DNA of 64,000 nt from an uncultured Mucilaginibacter sp. (GTDB lineage Bacteria > Bacteroidota > Bacteroidia > Sphingobacteriales > Sphingobacteriaceae): NCBI GenBank assembly GCA_903864275.1, contig CAIPFE010000063.1, forward strand, positions 116,990 through 180,989. The letters are read 5' to 3'. A program made the translations under genes and the position numbers. Below, piece by piece: positions 8,117 through 17,334 of this stretch (the first letter of the stretch is position 1; the number at the start of each line of letters is the position of its first letter). Under the pieces are notes generated by a model. That model worked only from the letters and a program-made list of their open reading frames with translations, was not told where the DNA came from and made no database searches.

Positions 8117-10522
8117 CTATTTACCGCCGCTTACCTGCATCGGGTTTACCCCAGCTGATTGCCCACGGGCGGCGCCTGCGGCAACCTTTTGCTTAAATAC
8201 CTGGAACTTTGATGGCTCGGGCAATTTGCCCCAATGGTTATTGCTTTCATCAATATCGCAGGTTTCCCGGTAAGGGTCTACCAGTATCGAGGAAACTTCC
8301 TTATCCTGCACATAGAATTTTGATACATGTTTTTCGTTCAGCCGCCAAATTTGTGCCGGTATCCGGTCGATCATTTTTGTGCCGTCGGCATAGGTGAATT
8401 GTACGATGATCGGCATAACCAAACCGCCTTTGTTGCTGAAGTTCAGTTCGTAAAAAAACTTATTGGCATATTTTGTCTTATCCTCATCGGTAAATGGTTC
8501 GGGGGCACGGTCGGCCATGGTTTTGGCTTTTGTCATGTCCCTGAATTTGGAGCTGTCGACAGATGCAAGCCCCCTGTCATACTTCCAGTAAAAATCCCGT
8601 ACCGTGGTGTCGCGGTCCACATAGAATTGTATTTTTTTATCCTCGCGGTTCCTAATCTTCGAAATGTCCTCATAACTGTTCACCACCGGCGCAGCCACTT
8701 TATTGTTGTTTCCTGGACCCGGCGCCTGGCCAAAAGTCGCCGGGAGATGTCCCTCCAGGTCTGCCCTGGCGACCTTTACCGAATCAAGGGAAATATCGCA
8801 GGGGTCAATGCCATAGAACCAGCCTCTCCAGAACCAATCCAGGTTTTCGCCGCTGGCGTCTCCCATCGTCCTGAAAAAATCTGCCGGTGTTGGATGTTTA
8901 AATTCCCAGCGCCTGGCATATTCTTTAAAGGCAAAATCAAACAGCTGGCGGCCCATAATAGTTTCACGTAAAATATTAAGCGCAGTTGCCGGTTTGGTAT
9001 AAGCGTTCGGGCCAAACCTTACAATGTCCTCGGAATTGGTCATAATAGGCTCCAGCTCATTTTTTGGCAGCTTCATATAGTCTATCTGGGTATAGGCTGC
9101 GCCCTTTTTACTTGGGAACTTGTTGTCCCAAAGCTCTTCGGTCAGGTACTCCACAAATGAGTTCAACCCTTCATCCATCCACGTCCACTGGCGCTCATCA
9201 CTGTTTACGATCATTGGGAAAAAGTTATGCCCAACTTCATGGATGATTACACCGATCATACCATTCTTGGTACTTTCGCTATAGGTGCCGTCGGGCTGTG
9301 TACGTCCGTTGTTAAAGCAGATCATCGGGTATTCCATCCCGCTCGAGGCCTCAACGCTTTGGGCAACCGGGTACGGATACGGGAAGGTAAAGCTCGAATA
9401 AGTTTTCACGGTATGTGCTACAAGCCTTGTAGAATATTTGCTGTACAGGCCATAAGCTTCTTTACCATAATAGCTCATGCACAATACATTTTTGCCCTCA
9501 ACATTCTGCCCCATGCCATCCCATATAAATTTGCGGGATGATGTCCATGCAAAATCGCGGACATTACTGGCCTGGAAAACCCAGGTCTTTTTAGCGGTGC
9601 TTGGGTTTGTTTCCCTTTTTTTGGCTTCATCCAAGGTCACAATCTCAACCGGCACAGTGGATGTTTTTGCCTGGTTGTACCGTGCCAATTGGCCTGGAGT
9701 TAAAACCGCCGCGTAATTGATACACTCGCCTGTGCCGCCAACCACGTGATCGGCCGGAACAGTCATTTGGACTTTAAAATTTCCGAAGGTCAAAGCAAAC
9801 TCGCCCCTGCCGGTAAACTGGTGGTTTTGCCAGCCCTGGAAATCGCTGTAAACGCACAGGCGGGGATACCATTGGGTCATAGTAAACAAATAGTTGCCAT
9901 CGCCGGGAAAAAACTCGTAACCACCGCGACCGCCCATGCTCATCCGGTCGCTTATTTTATAGCTCCATTTTACTTTAAATACAAACTGCTGCCCCGGTTT
10001 TAGCGCTGCCGGCAAATCGATCCGCATCATGGTTTTATTGACGGTATAAGGCAATGCTTTGCCCAATGCGTCCGTGATGCTTGCTATCTTATCGCCGTAG
10101 CCATTATCTTCTGTTTTGATTTCGGCCCTTTCAAGTGCCGCTGTACCTGCCACTTTCGGCATCACGGTAGTGCTTTGGTAATTGGCATTGTCAATATTGC
10201 TATGCTGGTTTTCATCCAGCTGCAGCCAGATATAATCGAGCGGGTCTGGCGAGTTATTGTAGTAGGTAATGGTTTCGGCTCCGGTAAGTTTCAGATCCTT
10301 TTCATCAAGGTTACATTTTATGTCGTAATCTGCACGTTGTTGCCAGTATTTTGCACCCGGGGCGCCGCTTGCGGTACGCTGTTCATTGGGGGTTGGTAAA
10401 ATGGTTCCAAGCTGCTCAAACTTGTTACCGTGATTACTGCCGGGATTATTCTGAATATCCTGCGCAAGTCCCGCGCTGACAAACGCGCAGGCAGAAAATA
10501 ATATTGTAAATATTTTTTTCAT
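8117..10522 (-). CDS. M1-family metallopeptidase, secreted
   Basis: 801 residues from the ATG at 10522, where a clear signal peptide begins (MKKIFTILFSACAFVSAGLA). An upstream in-frame start at 10624 would add 34 non-secretory residues and is rejected. The gluzincin site is intact: HEVGH with H428 and H432, and the third zinc ligand E451 in WMDEGLNSF; GMEYP near residue 400 corresponds to the GAMEN region. Known family members are aminopeptidases; here it is probably periplasmic or outer-membrane attached. The C-terminal ~200 residues are domains without a recognised enzymatic motif. Confidence 0.9.
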   Translation of the reverse strand: MKKIFTILFSACAFVSAGLAQDIQNNPGSNHGNKFEQLGTILPTPNEQRTASGAPGAKYWQQRADYDIKCNLDEKDLKLTGAETITYYNNSPDPLDYIWLQLDENQHSNIDNANYQSTTVMPKVAGTAALERAEIKTEDNGYGDKIASITDALGKALPYTVNKTMMRIDLPAALKPGQQFVFKVKWSYKISDRMSMGGRGGYEFFPGDGNYLFTMTQWYPRLCVYSDFQGWQNHQFTGRGEFALTFGNFKVQMTVPADHVVGGTGECINYAAVLTPGQLARYNQAKTSTVPVEIVTLDEAKKRETNPSTAKKTWVFQASNVRDFAWTSSRKFIWDGMGQNVEGKNVLCMSYYGKEAYGLYSKYSTRLVAHTVKTYSSFTFPYPYPVAQSVEASSGMEYPMICFNNGRTQPDGTYSESTKNGMIGVIIHEVGHNFFPMIVNSDERQWTWMDEGLNSFVEYLTEELWDNKFPSKKGAAYTQIDYMKLPKNELEPIMTNSEDIVRFGPNAYTKPATALNILRETIMGRQLFDFAFKEYARRWEFKHPTPADFFRTMGDASGENLDWFWRGWFYGIDPCDISLDSVKVARADLEGHLPATFGQAPGPGNNNKVAAPVVNSYEDISKIRNREDKKIQFYVDRDTTVRDFYWKYDRGLASVDSSKFRDMTKAKTMADRAPEPFTDEDKTKYANKFFYELNFSNKGGLVMPIIVQFTYADGTKMIDRIPAQIWRLNEKHVSKFYVQDKEVSSILVDPYRETCDIDESNNHWGKLPEPSKFQVFKQKVAAGAARGQSAGVNPMQVSGGK

Positions 10523-10621
10523 TGTATTGTTATTTAAGATCAGTTTTCTTTTTGTAATGCGGAAGTTAGTAAGGTCCGAAAGATGCGCCGCTGTGCCCCG
10601 ATAGCCGGCTACCAGATAACA

Positions 10622-10650
10622 CAATGACTAATGACCAATGACCAACGACA
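10622..10650. repeat. short heptad-phased repeat (ATGACCA-like)
   Basis: About four degenerate 7-nt units (ATGACTA, ATGACCA, ATGACCA, ACGAC...) in the gap upstream of the M1 peptidase. It resembles the other heptad arrays in this window. Nothing else is recognised in 10523-10722. Confidence 0.55.
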
Positions 10651-10722
10651 TTCAAACTTACAAAAAATAATATTTGCCATTGAACACATCATTCAAATGT
10701 TACAATTGCCAATATTTTAAGA

Positions 10723-11376
10723 TCAGGATTTAAATTTAAGACAGTTGCCGGCCTTGTTGATGTTTTTAAAAAACTCGGGGCCCTTGTCATTGGTAAAACA
10801 AACCGCCAGGATGGTCCCGGTATGGTTTTTTTGAAGAGTGATCAGCAGGGCGTATTTATAGCTCTTGGTTTCAGGCAGGTCGAGCAGGGTTAGCAGGTAC
10901 GATTTTCCGGCGTCGGCATTATAACGGGCAAGTACATCGTGTGGTATGATTGTCACAAAATACTTCTGGTCGCCAGTAAATGCGGTGGCATAAGTTTTAG
11001 CGAGGTCGTTATATGCCGAATCAGGATTAGCTTGTTGCGTATTCGGGGCATTTTGGGCCCGCTCATAACTGGCCCAGTCTGCCTTTTCGGATTTTATCCG
11101 GAACCATATCTCAAAAGCTTTACCGGGCAATTCCAAAGCATAATCAAAAGAAAAGTCTTCATCTTTGGGCGCTTTTATTTCTCTAAACCCATTTGGATAA
11201 ATAAATTTAACATTAGCTTGTGCAGCTAAACGAAAAAACTCTTTCTGTTGACTACTTTGCGGGTGCTTTGCGGGTGCAGGGGTGGGATGTTTTATTTGCG
11301 CAATTACCGGTGCAATAAAAAGCATAACCATTGCCGTAATTAATATTTGCTTAAATTGCTTCAAAAAAGAGTCCAT
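10723..11376 (-). CDS. secreted protein of unknown function
   Basis: 217 residues from the ATG at 11376, which starts a hydrophobic signal segment (QILITAMVMLFIAPVIAQ) cleaved near AQ. An upstream ATG at 11409 would add 11 residues before the signal and is less likely. After a Pro/Ala/His-rich linker comes a mixed alpha/beta domain with no motif I recognise. It is divergent from the permease gene and behind the peptidase, probably transcribed alone. Confidence 0.6.
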   Translation of the reverse strand: MDSFLKQFKQILITAMVMLFIAPVIAQIKHPTPAPAKHPQSSQQKEFFRLAAQANVKFIYPNGFREIKAPKDEDFSFDYALELPGKAFEIWFRIKSEKADWASYERAQNAPNTQQANPDSAYNDLAKTYATAFTGDQKYFVTIIPHDVLARYNADAGKSYLLTLLDLPETKSYKYALLITLQKNHTGTILAVCFTNDKGPEFFKNINKAGNCLKFKS

Positions 11377-11473
11377 TATATTGCGCAAACAATAGTCATT
11401 AATCAACATTAACCAGGGATAACTTTAACAAAATTAAAATATTAATTTAAATAATTAACACTAAGATTAATAA

Positions 11474-12808
11474 ATGAGTATTCAACCAAAGCTTAACCGC
11501 TTCGACCTTACAATGATCGTTATCAGCCTCGTAATTGGCATGGGGATATTTGCAACGCCCAGTGATGTTGCTATAAAAGCAGGCAATGCATGGATATTTT
11601 TTGGCGCCTGGATATTTGGCGGCCTGGTGAGTTTATGCGGGGCCTTGACTTTTGCCGAGATCGGCGCCAGGTTCCCGGCAACGGGTGGTTTTTATAAAGT
11701 TTTCTCTTATTGTTATCACCCTGCAATCGCCTTTATGATCAACTGGGTATTAGTGATCAGTAATGCGGCGTCAGTAGCAGCTGTTGCCCTTATAGGGTCT
11801 GATTATATCAAGCCTTTTTTATTGCCGGCAAGCTTGCAAAACGACACCGGCACCAAGATCATCACTATTACTTCGGTAGCGATATTATATGTCATTAACT
11901 TTTTGGGTATTAAAATGAGCGCACGTGCGCAAAGCGTATTGATCATCTTTAAGATGAGCATGATCATATTGATCTGCACCGCGGTATTTAAGAGCGATTT
12001 TGTTCCGGAGCACACCACCGCTGTACCTTATTCGGGCAACATGATCACCGCTTTTGGATTGAGCCTCGTTGCCGTATTTTTTACTTATGGCGGCTACCAG
12101 CAAACTATTAATTTTGGCGGCGATATCATCAATGCCAAAACCAATATACCCAAAGCCGTTACTTTTGGCATCATCACGGTCATCATCCTTTATTTATCGA
12201 TCAATTATGCCTATTTCCACATCCTGGGGATTGGCGGTTTACAAAAAACGCCGGCATTGGCTGCTAAAATGATCGGTGTAATATTTGGGAAGACCGGCTA
12301 CAAAATAACTTCCATCATGATATTTTTATCAGTATTGGCCTATGTCAACGTGAACGTTTTAGCCAATCCGCGTGTATATTATGCTATGGCCGAGGACGGC
12401 ATTTTGCCGCCAATATTTAAAAAGGTGAATCCAAAAACACAGGTACAGGAGTTCGGAATGAGTTTTTTTATTGCCGCGATTATTTTGGTATTATTTTTTG
12501 TGGCCAAGTTTAGCGAGATGCTAAAGTATGTGATGTTTTTTGATACGATAGGGTTATCGATGGCTGCAGTAGCCATCTTCCTGCTGCGAAAGAAAACCAA
12601 AGCGCTTGACTCGACCGGCATTTATATCATTAAATGGTTCCCGTTGGTTCCTTTGATATTTATAATTTCATACTGGTTTGTAACCATCAATATTTTCATC
12701 ACCTTCAGGGAAAACCCTTACGCCGCGCTGATATGCCTCGCGGCTTATTTGCTCGGGCTGATCATCTATTACGCAAGCACTTATAAACAAAAACCCCAAA
12801 TACCCTAA
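11474..12808 (+). CDS. APC-family amino acid permease
   Basis: 444 residues with about 12 hydrophobic segments. The first helix VISLVIGMGIFATP carries the GxGIF substrate-binding break typical of the amino acid-polyamine-organocation superfamily. It ends 1 nt before a PLP-dependent lyase, so the two are almost certainly co-transcribed: import of an amino acid followed by its breakdown, perhaps a sulfur amino acid. The substrate itself cannot be read. Confidence 0.88.
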   Translation: MSIQPKLNRFDLTMIVISLVIGMGIFATPSDVAIKAGNAWIFFGAWIFGGLVSLCGALTFAEIGARFPATGGFYKVFSYCYHPAIAFMINWVLVISNAASVAAVALIGSDYIKPFLLPASLQNDTGTKIITITSVAILYVINFLGIKMSARAQSVLIIFKMSMIILICTAVFKSDFVPEHTTAVPYSGNMITAFGLSLVAVFFTYGGYQQTINFGGDIINAKTNIPKAVTFGIITVIILYLSINYAYFHILGIGGLQKTPALAAKMIGVIFGKTGYKITSIMIFLSVLAYVNVNVLANPRVYYAMAEDGILPPIFKKVNPKTQVQEFGMSFFIAAIILVLFFVAKFSEMLKYVMFFDTIGLSMAAVAIFLLRKKTKALDSTGIYIIKWFPLVPLIFIISYWFVTINIFITFRENPYAALICLAAYLLGLIIYYASTYKQKPQIP

Positions 12809-12809
12809 C

Positions 12810-13964
12810 ATGGAACTGTCGTACATATTGAACGAATTAGGCGAGGAACGTGAAAACTATTTTAACGCCGTTTCGCCCCCTATTATACAAACCAGCAATT
12901 TTACTTTTAAGACTGTGGCTGATTTCAGGCAGGCCCTGGGCAATGAGCACGATGCGATGCTGTATTCGCGCGGGCATAACCCAACTATTAATATCCTGCG
13001 AAAGAAATTGGCGGCATTGGATGGCGCGGAAGACGCCCTTGTTTTTAGCAGCGGGATAGCGGCCATCAGCGTTCCAATTTTATCCTTGCTTAAGCAGGGC
13101 GACCATGCCGTTGTTGTGGAAAACCCCTATAGCTGGACCATAAAGCTGTTCAATAATTTTCTGCCAAAATTTGGCATCAGCGCAACTTTTGTGGATGGCG
13201 CTGAAGTTGAAAATATTGAAAATGCCATCCAACCTAATACAAAACTCATCTACCTCGAAAGCCCCAATACTTTCAGTTACGAATTGCAGGATTTGCAGGC
13301 AGTAGCCCTAATAGCAAAATCCAAAGGCATATTAACTATGATCGATAACAGCTATTGTGGCCCGCTTTACCAGCAGCCAATTAGCCTCGGTGTAGATCTT
13401 GTGGCGCAATCGGCAACCAAATATCTTGGCGGCCACTCGGATGTCGTAGCCGGGGTATTAACAGGCAGCAATGAGATCATTGCGCAAATATTCAATAATG
13501 AATTTATGAATATCGGGCCCTCGCTTTCTCCGCATTCGGCCTGGCTGCTGATCAGGGGCCTGCGCACTTTGCCTTTGCGCATGCAGCGAAGTTTTGAAAC
13601 CGCCAAAACAATTACCGCCTGGCTGCAGCAGCACCCGGCGGTTGACCAAGTGTTATGGCCATTCAGCCCGGGTTTTAAACGGGCTGAACTGGCACAAAAA
13701 CAAATGAAGGGCTGCGGCAGTATGTTCAGTTTTACACTGAAAGATTCATCGATACAAAAAATAGAGACCTTTTGCGATAAGTTGCAGCATATATTAATGG
13801 CTGTATCATGGGGCGGGCACGAGAGTTTGGTCATCCCCTCAATAGCAGGGATCGCAAAGGAAGATTATGATGCCGGTAATAGCCGCCACCAGTTGATCAG
13901 GATGTATGCGGGGTTGGAAGATGCGGATTATTTGATCAGGGATTTGGAGCAGGCGTTGGCGTAG
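12810..13964 (+). CDS. PLP-dependent trans-sulfuration family enzyme (cystathionine lyase/synthase-like)
   Basis: 384 residues of the Cys/Met-metabolism PLP family. The internal aldimine lysine is K204 in SATKYLGGHSD, the cofactor-binding MIDNSYCGPLYQQP block precedes it, and SSGIAAI near residue 78 binds the phosphate. Length is normal. The family catalyses beta- or gamma-elimination and replacement on cysteine, homocysteine or methionine derivatives. Pairing with a permease suggests catabolism rather than biosynthesis. The exact reaction is not settled by sequence alone. Confidence 0.85.
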   Translation: MELSYILNELGEERENYFNAVSPPIIQTSNFTFKTVADFRQALGNEHDAMLYSRGHNPTINILRKKLAALDGAEDALVFSSGIAAISVPILSLLKQGDHAVVVENPYSWTIKLFNNFLPKFGISATFVDGAEVENIENAIQPNTKLIYLESPNTFSYELQDLQAVALIAKSKGILTMIDNSYCGPLYQQPISLGVDLVAQSATKYLGGHSDVVAGVLTGSNEIIAQIFNNEFMNIGPSLSPHSAWLLIRGLRTLPLRMQRSFETAKTITAWLQQHPAVDQVLWPFSPGFKRAELAQKQMKGCGSMFSFTLKDSSIQKIETFCDKLQHILMAVSWGGHESLVIPSIAGIAKEDYDAGNSRHQLIRMYAGLEDADYLIRDLEQALA

Positions 13965-13968
13965 TTAG

Positions 13969-14035
13969 TTGATTGGTTGATTGAGTTGGATTAGGTTGAT
14001 TTGGTTATAAACGAATTAACCCAATCAATTAGGAC
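13969..14035. repeat. TTGATTGG-type degenerate heptad repeat
   Basis: A/T-rich reiterations of GTTGATT, GGTTGATT, GAGTTGGATT and similar units. A complementary version (CCAATCAACTTAATCAAC) sits at about 14310-14330, so the whole 404-nt gap could fold back on itself. Confidence 0.55.
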
Positions 14036-14085
14036 AAACTCACTAAAATTATTCGTGAATTTCCGACGATCAATGCTCTATTTTA

Positions 14086-14262
14086 ATCCGTTGGAGGCGG
14101 CTCCTGCGGAGCCCTGAAAGTTTCTTTGTATATCTATAAACACGATGCTCCTCTGGAGCGTTTTTGCCGGCCATAATATTGTTGCTTAGACTCCAGCGGA
14201 GTCACGTGTTTATAGCAGCGGTTTAATCAATCCAACTGGCTCCGAAGGTGCCTCCTAATTGG
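14086..14262. repeat. nested palindromic element (family D)
   Basis: It lies in the 404-nt gap 13965-14368, which has no gene. It holds hairpins GGCTCCTGCGGAGCC, GCTCCTCTGGAGC and ACTCCAGCGGAGT, and an exact 11-bp long-range inverted repeat CTATAAACACG (14134-14144) / CGTGTTTATAG (14205-14215). The nested symmetry suggests a non-autonomous repeat of the MITE or REPIN kind. Confidence 0.65.
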
Positions 14263-14368
14263 GCCTCGACAATTTTAATGCGTTTGCCCTCTCTAATCAA
14301 CCACTCACCCAATCAACTTAATCAACTTTTCTTACTTTAGCACTTTCAAACATTCCGCTCATTTTTAT

Positions 14369-15340
14369 ATGAATAAAATAGCTGCCGCCACATATTTACA
14401 AAGAAGCATTTTCATCTTATTCATTTTCATATTATCATTTGCCGGCAAATGTAACCGTGGTGAAAGGGCAATTTTGGAGGAGCGGGCCAGGAAGGAAGCG
14501 GTGGCCATACGGACAAAAAACCTGATAAAAACCATCCAGGGGATCGGCTATACCGAGGTTAGCCGTAAGTTTGATAACGGCCTTTCATTTAGTCCGGTAG
14601 GTTACCAGTTGGTACCGGAGTGGCGGATATCTTTCCCAACGGTCGATTCGGTAAATATCTACAGTCCTCAAAAGAAACGCTTTCTTAATGCCCCTGTGGT
14701 GTTCGACCACGACTCCATTTTTAACGTAGCCTGGGCATGGCTCAGGTTAAAGCAGTTAAGTAAGGACAGCCTGAAATTTGTGGTACTGCATGTGCACGAC
14801 AAAGTGATCCAGGATGAGAAGACACATGTTTTTATGACTTTTTATTCCAATAATTATATAAAAAATGTATTGCATGCGGATACCACGGATATCTGGAAAC
14901 CAAGCCGCAAAGACACCATGTTTATTAAAGCCAAAACCTTAAAGGCAAATACAATTTTAGACAGCGCCTTTGCCGGTACTGAACCTCCAACGCTTTTGTC
15001 AAAAAGTAAATTTGTCACCGTTAAAAAAGAGGTGCCTGATGCGGTTGACGGCGGCAAGTCATACGATGCCTATCTTTCGCCAACTTACCATATTGTGATC
15101 CGCAAAGCATACGATGATTTTGCTTATACGTACACGGCATTTGTTGATGAAAAAGGCACCATTATTTTTCGCAAGTCCGGACAAGCGAGTTTTCCCGAGT
15201 TCGCGAAATCGACGGCAGCAACGATGAAAGCGATTACCGATGGATACCTTAAACTATATCTTAATACAACGCCTGGCAAAACTTTGGGCATTCCGCATAC
15301 CTGCCTTATTTTTTTGAATGTGGAAGGGTATAAAAAGTAA
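14369..15340 (+). CDS. envelope-anchored protein of unknown function
   Basis: 323 residues. An N-terminal hydrophobic segment (about 12-29, SIFILFIFILSFAGKC) anchors or exports it; the Cys that follows lacks a good lipobox. A charged helix comes next, then about 250 residues of mixed beta structure without a motif I recognise. The 3' end overlaps the convergent DoxX gene by 87 nt. A possible -7 element TACTTTAG sits near 14333. Confidence 0.55.
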   Translation: MNKIAAATYLQRSIFILFIFILSFAGKCNRGERAILEERARKEAVAIRTKNLIKTIQGIGYTEVSRKFDNGLSFSPVGYQLVPEWRISFPTVDSVNIYSPQKKRFLNAPVVFDHDSIFNVAWAWLRLKQLSKDSLKFVVLHVHDKVIQDEKTHVFMTFYSNNYIKNVLHADTTDIWKPSRKDTMFIKAKTLKANTILDSAFAGTEPPTLLSKSKFVTVKKEVPDAVDGGKSYDAYLSPTYHIVIRKAYDDFAYTYTAFVDEKGTIIFRKSGQASFPEFAKSTAATMKAITDGYLKLYLNTTPGKTLGIPHTCLIFLNVEGYKK

Positions 15341-15871
15341 GTGCGCGCCTTGTGCTGTAAAGTCATAAGTGAAAAATACTTTAAAATAACTTTGGCCACT
15401 TTTTTCTAACATACCATCCAACCCAAAAAAACGCCCCGCCCTGCCAAGGAATAAAACAAGCGCAATAAAAAATACGGCTGCGTCTTCGCTGTCAGGCGAC
15501 CAGAACCAGCGGCCCTTCGCAAGCATATAATTCATAAACGACATGATGGCAATCAACGCCGAGAGACGAGTAAAGGCCCCCAATAGCAATCCGAATCCTG
15601 CTATTACTTCGCGGGTCGTCACCAGGTAGCTTGTTAACCCCGCAATTGGAATAATAACCAATTGAAGAAATCTCGCATAAAAGCCGGATGGCCGTCCGGC
15701 CTTTATTTCAAAATTTATAAAGTCCAGCATTTCAGCCGGAAAAGGAGTGGCTGCCAAAAGCTTGCCGGTTACAGTAAACAACAGTATTATTCCAAGATAT
15801 ATGCGCAGTATAGTTAACAGGTATCCTGGCGCTTGTAGCATATCGCCTGCGGGAGACGATTTGAGTTTCAT
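15254..15871 (-). CDS. DoxX-family membrane protein
   Basis: 205 residues with four hydrophobic helices in the first ~150 (ILRIYLGIILLFTVTGKLLA, the REVIAGFGLLLGAFTRLSAL block and others), matching DoxX/DoxD-like proteins of uncertain redox role. Most family members end soon after a GRAGRFFGLD-type segment; here about 50 more residues follow, and the last ~29 are encoded antisense to the end of the neighbouring gene. The tail may be recent read-through past a lost stop. It shares an operon with the NTF2-like gene (5-nt gap). Confidence 0.8.
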   Translation of the reverse strand: MKLKSSPAGDMLQAPGYLLTILRIYLGIILLFTVTGKLLAATPFPAEMLDFINFEIKAGRPSGFYARFLQLVIIPIAGLTSYLVTTREVIAGFGLLLGAFTRLSALIAIMSFMNYMLAKGRWFWSPDSEDAAVFFIALVLFLGRAGRFFGLDGMLEKSGQSYFKVFFTYDFTAQGAHLLFIPFHIQKNKAGMRNAQSFARRCIKI

Positions 15872-15876
15872 ATTTC

Positions 15877-16305
15877 CTATTTTTCAAGCTCCCAAAGTAC
15901 ATTCACAATAACCCATCGCCCGTGCCATCTATGTAACTGGAGATAATCGACCCAGTCCGAAGCGATAATTTTGGCTGTTGCGGCGTCGCGGAAAATATCA
16001 GTTACAAATACATCCTGGCGGCGCTTATCCGCAGGGATAGCCGGATGGTTCCGGGTTGCCTGCACCAGCATCAGGGCACTATTGTGGCTGACCTGCTCAA
16101 TTCCAGCTGCGTTTTTCGAAATTATTGTTTTCGAGAGTTCGGGATGCAGGGCGCCCTGCATCCGGTTAGTATCGTTGGTATAATAACCATCGATATAGTC
16201 ATGGGCTGTCTTAATAATTGCCAATGAATCCTGGGCGCGGTTCTGGGCCTTTAATACCCCGGCAAATAAAATGCTGACAGTACAGATAAGAAATGTTTTT
16301 TTCAT
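15877..16305 (-). CDS. secreted NTF2-like (lumazine-binding-type) protein
   Basis: 142 residues with a signal peptide (MKKTFLICTVSILFAGVLKA) and an NTF2-like fold: helix AHDYIDGYYTNDTNRMQGAL, central strands, and a C-terminal HRWHGRWVIVNVLWELE strand. Members bind small ligands or are degenerate enzymes; no catalytic claim is possible. It is followed after 5 nt by DoxX. A ~50-nt sequence 69 nt upstream is shared with the hydrolase promoter region. Confidence 0.75.
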   Translation of the reverse strand: MKKTFLICTVSILFAGVLKAQNRAQDSLAIIKTAHDYIDGYYTNDTNRMQGALHPELSKTIISKNAAGIEQVSHNSALMLVQATRNHPAIPADKRRQDVFVTDIFRDAATAKIIASDWVDYLQLHRWHGRWVIVNVLWELEK

Positions 16306-16373
16306 GTTTGATCTGATAAATTAATTTTTGTGAAATGTTTTTCGTGAATACACCTTACAATATTAATTGTTAA

Positions 16374-16424
16374 CCAGGCGCCTGTCGACCGGAAAGAAGA
16401 TTCCGAACCTTAAAACAGCATATT
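16374..16424 (-). promoter_or_regulatory. shared upstream site 1 (candidate regulator site)
   Basis: This imperfect ~50-nt sequence recurs at 17269-17320. The core GTCGACCGGAAAGAAGATT (16384-16402) is identical in both. It lies upstream of the NTF2/DoxX unit, as site 2 lies upstream of the hydrolase, with an AraC-type gene adjacent. Operator function is inference. Confidence 0.55.
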
Positions 16425-16454
16425 AAACAATTTATCGGCTTTTTGACGCTGTTT

Positions 16455-17234
16455 TCAAAGTCCCCTTATGGCGAGAAGAATATTGGTAAGTTCATTTAAT
16501 TTCACTACAAAAGGTAAATGGCTTGTTTGCATGGTAAATTTCTTTTTAACAGTTCCATTTGCATTGACCATACTTTGCTGAAAGGGGTAGGAGATAGATC
16601 TGTCCTGTGTGGTGAAAATGTAATATTTCACTACCTGTCCGAACTTTTCAGGGCTTAAAGATACTTTATCATTAAACGGTCCCAAAGGTTCAGCTTTCAG
16701 GTATGAGGGCAGGGTTTTCTTTATGGCAGGGCCGCAGTCATCACAAATAATACTTGCGATAGCATCAGGTTTCATCCTGGCCGTTGAATAATCTTTGGCA
16801 TATTCAAAATTCCTGCCCACCAGGGATGCAGTATCCCTACTTGACAAGCTCCGCAATGATTCGCCATTTTGCGGCAAATAAGCAGCCACATAAACCAGGC
16901 ATTTAATTTTGTCGGGCATTTGTTCAGCAACAGCCGAAATTATCATCCCCGCCATGCTGTGTCCAACTAATATCACCTTTCCCGGCTGCGCGTTTATGGA
17001 ATCAGCAACGACTTTAACATACATTTGAAGATTAAGGATGTGCGGATCAGTTGTATCAGCGCCATGCCCCGGCAAATTTATGGTTACAACCTTGTTGCCC
17101 TTAGCCGCGATTAAAGGTTTCACTTTGTCCCATACATGGACATCCGCAAAAGCGCCGTGTACCAGTACATATGTATTTTGTGCCAGGGCTGCACTTGCCG
17201 TTAACAACAGAAAAATAAAAATTGATATTCTCAT
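16455..17234 (-). CDS. secreted alpha/beta hydrolase (EstC-like)
   Basis: 259 residues with a signal peptide (MRISIFIFLLLTASAALA). The mature start TYVLVHGAFADVHVW holds the HGxF oxyanion motif, and the nucleophile elbow is GHSMAG. The family includes esterases and salicylate- or cyanohydrin-type hydrolases; the substrate is unknown. It is monocistronic, bounded by two copies of a ~50-nt direct repeat, and sits just downstream of an AraC-type regulator gene on the same strand. Confidence 0.85.
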   Translation of the reverse strand: MRISIFIFLLLTASAALAQNTYVLVHGAFADVHVWDKVKPLIAAKGNKVVTINLPGHGADTTDPHILNLQMYVKVVADSINAQPGKVILVGHSMAGMIISAVAEQMPDKIKCLVYVAAYLPQNGESLRSLSSRDTASLVGRNFEYAKDYSTARMKPDAIASIICDDCGPAIKKTLPSYLKAEPLGPFNDKVSLSPEKFGQVVKYYIFTTQDRSISYPFQQSMVNANGTVKKKFTMQTSHLPFVVKLNELTNILLAIRGL

Positions 17235-17268
17235 CCGGAAATTTATTTAAGGCAAATTTAATACCCTG

Positions 17269-17320
17269 CCAGGCATCAGTCGACCGGAAAGAAGATTTCG
17301 AACTTAAAAAGCAGGATATT
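17269..17320 (-). promoter_or_regulatory. shared upstream site 2 (candidate regulator site)
   Basis: The second copy of the ~50-nt sequence, 34 nt upstream of the hydrolase start and inside the 100-nt gap after the AraC-type gene. The 19-nt core matches site 1 exactly; the flanks differ at a few positions. Confidence 0.55.
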
Positions 17321-17334
17321 GAGCGGCTTCGGAT

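Noticed and set aside
8327..8971. 214-residue plus-strand frame within the M1 peptidase
   Set aside because: Antisense of a well-supported coding region, without any recognisable motif.
10523..10624. N-terminal extension of the M1 peptidase
   Set aside because: The extension lacks signal features, and the ATG at 10522 starts a canonical signal peptide.
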